Below, in pieces: positions 58,438 through 64,000 of a DNA stretch of 64,000 bases (within the stretch, counting starts at the first letter, position 1; the number at the start of each line of letters is the position of its first letter). The stretch lies in NCBI GenBank assembly GCA_022495995.1, contig JAFEMH010001300.1, forward strand, positions 124,001-188,000, in the 5' to 3' direction. The DNA comes from Adenophora triphylla var. japonica. Taxonomy: Eukaryota > Streptophyta > Magnoliopsida > Asterales > Campanulaceae. The notes below the pieces were generated by a model. It had not been told where the DNA came from. It ran no database searches and was given only the letters and a program-made list of their open reading frames with translations. The position numbers and the translations under genes were made by a program.

Positions 58438-61400
58438 TGTGAGTACCCCAACCCGGGACCTAACGCGTGTCCCGAGCTTGAGAAGCTCAAACTAAGAAAA
58501 ACCATCTTATTTTTAAAACTTTTATTTCACTTTACAAGAAAATCAATTCTCAAACTTCCAAAATAAAATCAACTGATAATATCTCCACTCGGAGGAATTT
58601 AAACAAATACTTCAATAACCATACTTGATCAGTTACATTGAAAACTCTAATTAACATTGTTTAACAAAAGAGTTTTCCATACAACTTATAAAAGAGTAAT
58701 ACTTAAATAGGACTCCCGACAACCCACTCATATACCTATCCTGACAAGTCCCAAAAGCAAGAGTCCAAAATCTTTCCCCGGCCTCACTGGTTCAGGTCAC
58801 CTGTCTCAGTACAATCTAAAACAGTAAAAGGGAAGGGGTGAGAATAAATCTCAATAAGCTATTATGAATGCAACAAGATGCTAAACAAGATGCAACACAT
58901 AGCATGGTTACACATAGCACATTATTAAAGCGGTAAACACCTTACGTTACCTCATTTTACCTTTTCCGTCTGAACAATAAGTCGTACAACGTGGGAGTAA
59001 AACTCCACTCTTTGGTGAACTGCCTCCAGCACATTCACCGCTTATAGGACTCATACTCCAGAGATCCATATAAGAAAATCAGATACTTAATCAGAGTATC
59101 CCATAATATTACCGCTATCTGTAAAGCTTTTGGCTTAATACAGAAGCATTCCCCCTAATCACCAAATCGCAGCGGACTGTAAGGCTTTTGGCTCAATACA
59201 GCTGCTAGCACACCCACTCTGTGGCCACAGAGGGGACGGTCACAGGTATGATGAACCTTCAATCACTTATAGAACAAATCCATAATTGATTGAATTCCAT
59301 TATACCCCCGAATCACATGTAATATCCAAGCACATAATAGATACTTGAAATAAAATCCACAAAAGGGATAATAATATAACAACATGGTAAAATATACTCA
59401 TGTTAAATCAATACTATAGTGCAACATTCATTTAATACACTAAGCATAATACCATCAATGAATATGAATTCAATTAAGGTAACAATATAACCACATAATC
59501 CACACCGGGATACAATATAATCAACATGCCAGATAATCCACAATTGGGATACAATATATCAATATGCCAATTAATCCACACAGGGAATACATTACAAAGA
59601 TGTAACACATATACATTCCTAACCAACACAATAGTGTGATTATAGTCTCTACACTATTCAACGAATCACCAAGGGTATGGGACCAAGTAAGGCCACCCTG
59701 AACCATAAACCATTTCTACGAAGTCATTACTCAACCTTGAATAATCTTAAATAAAGTTCAAGATCTACTTCCCAAGTTTGAACCACTTTAGTGAAGTTAA
59801 GAATCAAGCTTATCCACCATTTTCTGAACAATGTTTAACTACTCCCACAATTCCATTTTGACCAAATAAGACGTCATGGCCTAGCCAAGGTATTCTACTT
59901 TAATCTAAGTTAAAGAGGATTCAATTATATTTCAGGTAGCTTAGGTTTATACTACTTTAAAATAGTTAGGAATCATGATAAGCGGTTATTGGTAGAGATC
60001 AGCAAGAAAGAAAACTGGAGGAACATTCTGCCGACATGGGCGACCGCCCAAGGCATCATGGGCGACCGCCCAAGATTGGGTAAAGCTGAAGGCCAATTTC
60101 TGTGCACATGGGCGGCCGCTCAGCCCAACATGGGCGACTGCCCAACCTGAAATTCTGTACTTAACATCAACCATTCTACTCCTAACCATTTCATACTTTT
60201 TCCAAACCAACCCAACACTAACTAGCATCATTTTAATACCCAAAATTCATGCCAACCCTTCCAAGCAATTAAGATAACTTGACCCCTTTCACTTACTTAA
60301 TTAATTCTCACATATCACTAATACCTTTCAAACATTTACCATACTCTTTTACCTTTGATCAACTTCCATGAACCACAACCCCATATTTAAATTAATAACA
60401 AGTCCTTACTCCAAGAAAGTGTTCCAATATACCAAACAATCAATTTATCAAATAATACTAACATCAAATATTTCATGAGCAAGCATTTGAAGAAAAGTCA
60501 AAATAACCCACATCATTAAAAGTATACCAAAACCTTTTCTACTTCTCTCTACCCAAATTGAAATCAAGTCATAATATTTCCCAAAGCAAAGTAAGATGGA
60601 TATAGTCACATACAATAACTCCATTAAAATCATGAACATCTTACACTCACTATACTCTCCTTCTTCCAACTTAGATCACCATATTACAACTAAAATCAAT
60701 TCAACCTTGACTAACCCATTTCAACTCAATTAATCATTTTTAAATATCAAAATCATTTTCTTTCAACAATAGATTTAATACACATAAAGTGAACATTTAT
60801 TAGAAAGAAGTCATAATAACTTACCTTAGAATTTTAGGATGAAATGAGAATCTTCCTAGCTTGATAGATTCGCCTAGTTGCCCCGAACACAAAAGTACGA
60901 TCGGATTGCCAAAAGGAGGAGGATTGAATGCTCTAGGAACTTGGAGGGAATGCTTTCATGGAGGAGCTTCCATGGAGGTTTGTTAGGAGGAAGTAAGAAG
61001 ATGATGAAAGAATGAGAAGGATGAGGAGGATGAGGTAAAGGAGAGGGGGAAAGTATGGGAGGAGTATGGGGAAAGATAGAGGGAGTATGGGGGCTTGACT
61101 TAAGTGAAAGAAAAGGGTGAGGGAAATAAGGGGAGGGCATGGTCCCCCCATGCCACAATTATTTAAGGCTTTCACAATTCTACAATAAAGCCCCCAATGT
61201 TCAAGAAATGAATTTAACCCCTTTACTTCCTTTCTCTATACAAGTAACCTAACTACTCACATTTTATTTATTTTATCCATTTCTATTTATACTTCCCCCA
61301 AGATGCTTCATTTAATTTCCCAATCATCTCATCCTATTATAAGAAATCAAGGATATAGAATGAACACATAATATTAACAATAATATTAAAAGCACATAAA

Positions 61401-61468
61401 GTCAACAATTAATAAAAAAGGCATATAATAGGATACTAAAATAGGTGACTAGGGTTAGGGTCGTTACA
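58438..61468 (-). repeat. 5' LTR of B (high-coordinate copy)
   Basis: Colinear with 45183-48193; it differs by scattered substitutions and a 10-bp insertion near 58731. GC boxes are at about 60036-60146. Confidence 0.9.
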
Positions 61469-61473
61469 TTGAG

Positions 61474-61785
61474 GGTCCGCAGGCGTAGTGATGGGGCCCA
61501 CTGATCCAGGAATCAGAGTAGTTTGCGAAAAAGAAGAGCAATCTTTTCCAACCGATTAGGTTAATAAAATATGTTTTAAGTAAACAGGAATAAATAACTG
61601 CATGTTGCATGAGCCCTAAGCCCAAACACCTACCCTTCTTCACTCCCAAACATCTGAACCCTCGTGTCTTTCCCCCCGCAGCTCCTCATAAAGCTTGGTT
61701 TCGGGCGCCGGGTCACCGTTTGATCAGTTGGGAAGAGTCAAGCGCATCGTCAGCTTCACCATTTGTTCCGACTCCGAGTTTCAGA
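61474..61785 (+). other. Ogre-like leader, right part, with possible splice acceptor
   Basis: Continues the leader interrupted at 45182. GTGTCTTTCCCCCCGCAG ending at 61681 looks like a plant 3' splice site and may belong to a leader intron. No donor was assigned. Confidence 0.4.
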
Positions 61786-63103
61786 ATGTCTGCATCAGCT
61801 GGTAATGATGGGGACAACATCACTCCGCCTCCCGGGATCCCTCGGACAGATCAACATTGGATCCGGTTGGTTAAGCAGATGAGATTGCGACAGGAAGCAC
61901 AGATTAATAGCCTTATGGAAGCCATCAGGAGCCATGATTTGGCTGTCAGTCTCAATCCCGATGACACTTTTACCATAAAGAATGAAGAAAGTCCTACTCC
62001 CACTCTCAATCGTCCCGGGATACCACCCTCGGCTTCCTATGCCACCACTGCAGGAACTCCCGCCCGTTGACTTACAGGTCAGCTAGCTCCCAAACAGAAA
62101 TTCAAAGCGCCACCATCCCAAAACCAGTCAAGGATGGATCAGTTCGGTATGCCTCAGCAGCCGTCGGGCATCCCCTCTCAAGATGATATCGGTCCTGCAA
62201 ACATCAGTAGAGAGAATGAAGATTGGGGAACAACAGAGGAAATGTGGTTAGCCATCAGGGCTCTTGAGGAACGCCAGAATAAACAGCAGGCCTGGATCGA
62301 AGAAGCCACACGTCATTTCGGAACATTGGCAATCCCAATGGCCCAGGGCTCCCCTAAAGGACAAATATGTGCCTGTTGCCCCTCATTACTCGGCAGAATC
62401 CAACCATTTGCTTCCTGGTGAGCCTAACGGTAAATCTCCCAGCGGTTCGGCTCGTAGTCATTCTAGCACGGCTCAGCGAGGTCCCAAATCCACCACCGAT
62501 TGCCGAGCACATTTGGTGGGATATACTGTGGCGCCCGATTGCCTCGAAAGGGACTATCAAGATTGGATAAGCGAGGACCGCCCACCTAAGAAGAAGAAAG
62601 CTTCCTCCCAGCAGAAATTGAAAGAAAGGTTCGAAGCCGGTGATACCAGTGTGGGTACACTCGGAGAGCCATCCGGAAGGTTCGATTACTACGTGCTCTA
62701 CTCCAGCCAGTCCTCCCTTCCTCCAGACCATGCCGCTCTAGAACAAACAGGGGTTAGAAGGCCGAAAAGTCCTGCTGACAACAGAGTTCAGACCTTGGGA
62801 CACAAGAGTACCTCAGATCTGGGTAATTTCACTGCCAGCCAGAAGCCTAATCCCCTGCGGAATCAGCCAAGGTTCAATTTGTCCAACTTCCGAGCACGTG
62901 CCGGCAAAGAAAGATCAAAGCCAGTCTGGCACTTGCACTCAATCAATGTGCTGGCCAAGGGTGGCAACCACCACAAACAGCCTCAACACAGCCTTGAAAC
63001 CTCAGCAAAAGCTCTACCTCGCAAAAGAAAGACAGGAAACGGATGGCTTAATGACTCTCCTTCTCCGGATAGAGACCAAATCTATGATCACCTTCTGCGA
63101 TGA
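61786..63103 (+). pseudogene. gag-like region of the Ogre-like element, frameshifted
   Basis: From ATG 61786 a frame reads MSASAGNDGDNITPPPGIPR and a predicted helix around QWIRLVKQMRLRQEAQINSL-type sequence, meets a TGA at 62068, continues open to 62421, and is then replaced by a second frame (62264-63103). That frame holds a basic patch PPKKKKASSQQKLKERF (about 62580-62630). Proline/glutamine-rich text followed by coiled-coil segments fits a gag N-terminal half. I recognise neither the usual Ogre gag core nor a zinc knuckle, so part may be deleted. Its place directly before the protease supports the call. Not functional. Confidence 0.5.
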
Positions 63104-63833
63104 AGACCTGCCAAGAGACGCCTCCGGGCACAATGAAGCCCTGTACATCACTCTCCGGCTCAACACCATATCACTCCCCGGGGTATTGGTGGACAACAGA
63201 TCAGCCTTTAACGTCCTTCCCCTCAGCATGATGCGGGCCCTACGCATCAATGAAAGGCACATGATCCCATCTATCCAGACTGTCAAGGCCTAAGACGGCA
63301 CGTCTCGTCCTATCCTGGGGACGGTGACTCTGGAGCTCTGGTTTGAAACCCAAATGGTGCCAGCAAAATTCCATGTAATGGATATTCAGTCTGAATTCAC
63401 AGCTCTGTTGGGATGCCCTTGGCTACATCACATGAAAGCCATAGCTTCCACTCTCCATCAATGCGTCATGTTCATTAACCGTCAGGGAGATCTTGAAGTC
63501 ATCCGAGGGGACAGTTTCCTCATAGGGAACGAAGTCGAGACAGCAGTCAAGCGTGCCCGCAGCCAAAGACTGGGGCTACCTCCCTCAAATCAACCAAGGG
63601 ACTATCGGGGCAAGTCTCATCAGAATCTCTCAGAGTCCAGTGATGCTAACTATGTCAGTGCACTCGAGCCGACAGGCCCTGAAGAGGTCCGATACCTCAA
63701 GTTCAATTGCCGTTTCCAACATTTGGAGGCAGACTGGAAAGAAACACTGAGCATCGCCATGATGCGGGCACATAAACCCCTAGTCTCCAATCGAAGATTT
63801 ATCAGCATTCTCCAAGTCAACTCTCTGGTCTAG
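63060..63833 (+). pseudogene. Ogre-type aspartic protease region, one stop, altered active site
   Basis: One plus frame (62898-63833) is interrupted only by TAA at 63291-63293, at a codon that follows VKA and precedes DGTSRPILG, where relatives have VRA(F/Y)DG. The protease motifs are clear: ITFCDEDLPRDASGHNEALY (about 63090-63150), VLVDNRSAFNVLP (about 63184-63222), and FHVMDIQSEFTALLGCPWLH (63369-63428) followed by ASTLHQCVMFI. In Ogre/Tat elements the active site reads DNGSS; here Gly is replaced by Arg, which should inactivate the enzyme even without the stop. The protein downstream of the second part stops at 63833, and the RT lies outside the window. Confidence 0.85.
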
Positions 63834-64000
63834 CCATGCAAGGAAATCTTTGTGATAAAAGTCAACGAGCACCGTCATACTCGTATTGAATGCATGACAG
63901 TTGTGTGGGATGTCTTACAAGAGGAATTACCCACCAAACTCTTCCTCTCAAGTATGGGGCATGAGGTTTTCTTAGCAGCTCCAGCAGCACAGCAAGGTTC
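63834..64000 (+). pseudogene. Continuation of the Ogre-like pol region to the window edge
   Basis: After the TAG at 63831-63833 the same frame stays open to the edge (KEIFVIKVNEHRHTRIECMT and onward). This probably belongs to the protease-RT linker region of Ogre-type elements. No RT motif is reached. Confidence 0.4.

Larger units (their letters stand above)
45183..61468 (-). mobile_element. LTR retrotransposon B, Ty3/gypsy (Tekay/Del-like), gag-bearing, most of pol missing
   Basis: LTRs of about 3.0 kb (45183-48193 and 58438-61468) lie in minus orientation, with perfect TSD TTGAG. Without the nested A2 the internal part is only about 2.9 kb: PBS, gag, decayed protease-like text, a chromodomain scrap (48291-48323) and PPT. 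An RT and integrase of normal size cannot fit. The LTRs appear about 1% different by eye, so B inserted recently. The LTR ends (TGTAACGACCCTAACCCTAG; GGTTGGGGTGCTCACA) and PPT flank resemble those of family A. B resembles TR-GAG-type non-autonomous elements. Confidence 0.9.
42379..64000 (+). mobile_element. Ogre-like Ty3/gypsy (Tat lineage) element, right end outside the window
   Basis: The PBS TGGCGACTCCGCTGGGGA (44069-44086) is one base off the Arg-tRNA site typical of Ogre elements. It lies next to a long LTR-like segment (42379-44067). After removing the nested B element (45183-61468 plus one TSD copy) the leader continues into gag-like frames (61786 onward) and an Ogre-type protease (63060-63833). 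The RT, RNase H, integrase and 3' LTR are beyond the window. The frames are broken, so this is an old, inactive copy and the oldest layer of a three-level nest. Confidence 0.8.

Overview
This window is plant nuclear DNA, most likely from a eudicot with a repeat-rich genome. The evidence is the dense nesting of plant-type LTR retrotransposons (Ty3/gypsy Tekay/Del-like, Athila/Tat-like and Ogre-like; Ty1/copia), several Stowaway MITEs with the CTCCCTCCGTCCC terminus, Mutator-like (MULE) elements with 9-bp target-site duplications (TSDs), and one exon of a plant type-II DnaJ gene with a plant-type GT donor. Ogre-like elements are mainly known from dicots, so a eudicot is my inference; I cannot name a species. 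No bacterial genes, rRNA, tRNA or CRISPR were seen. Apart from the DnaJ exon, nearly all coding-like sequence is mobile-element sequence, mostly broken by stops and frameshifts.

Layout, left to right. 1-1365: 5' end (LTR, primer-binding site (PBS), start of gag) of an Athila/Tat-type gypsy element on the minus strand. 1366-1897 and 10565-11805: a field of CTATA-rich palindromic tandem repeats, split by the complete LTR retrotransposon A1 (1898-10564). 11986-12150: DnaJ exon 1 (minus strand), whose intron 1 runs into the repeat field. 12541-16086: MITEs, a MULE with a perfect 9-bp TSD, and tandem repeats. 16137-23366: a copia element (C) with two LTRs, preceded by a second copy of its own 3' internal end, which implies an LTR-sharing tandem. 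23433-27698: a decayed minus-strand copia element (D) interrupted by a hAT-like insertion. 27931-29318: a Stowaway MITE split by a PIF/Harbinger-like element. 29520-33450: LTR-like pieces and an Athila-type RT/RNase H fossil. 33893-35787 and 36260-37716: two MULEs. 38212-41477: 3' LTR, polypurine tract (PPT) and an env-like/plant transposon-protein ORF of a minus-strand retroelement. 42379-64000: an Ogre-like element running off the right edge. It contains the minus-strand gypsy element B (45183-61468, TSD TTGAG), which contains A2 (50903-58280, TSD CCCAT) inside its gag.

How the parts relate. A and B have related LTR ends, near-identical PPT flanks and tRNA-iMet-type PBSs, so they are sister families. 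By eye their LTR pairs differ by only about 1%, yet neither A copy has any usable ORF (only fossil RT, integrase-tail and chromodomain), and B keeps a nearly complete gag with almost no pol. They look like recently active but non-autonomous partners. The most unusual shared signal is a set of 14-18 bp GC-rich palindromes of the TGGGCGGTCGCCCA type inside the LTRs of A and B, with a look-alike set in the LTR of the unrelated copia element C.
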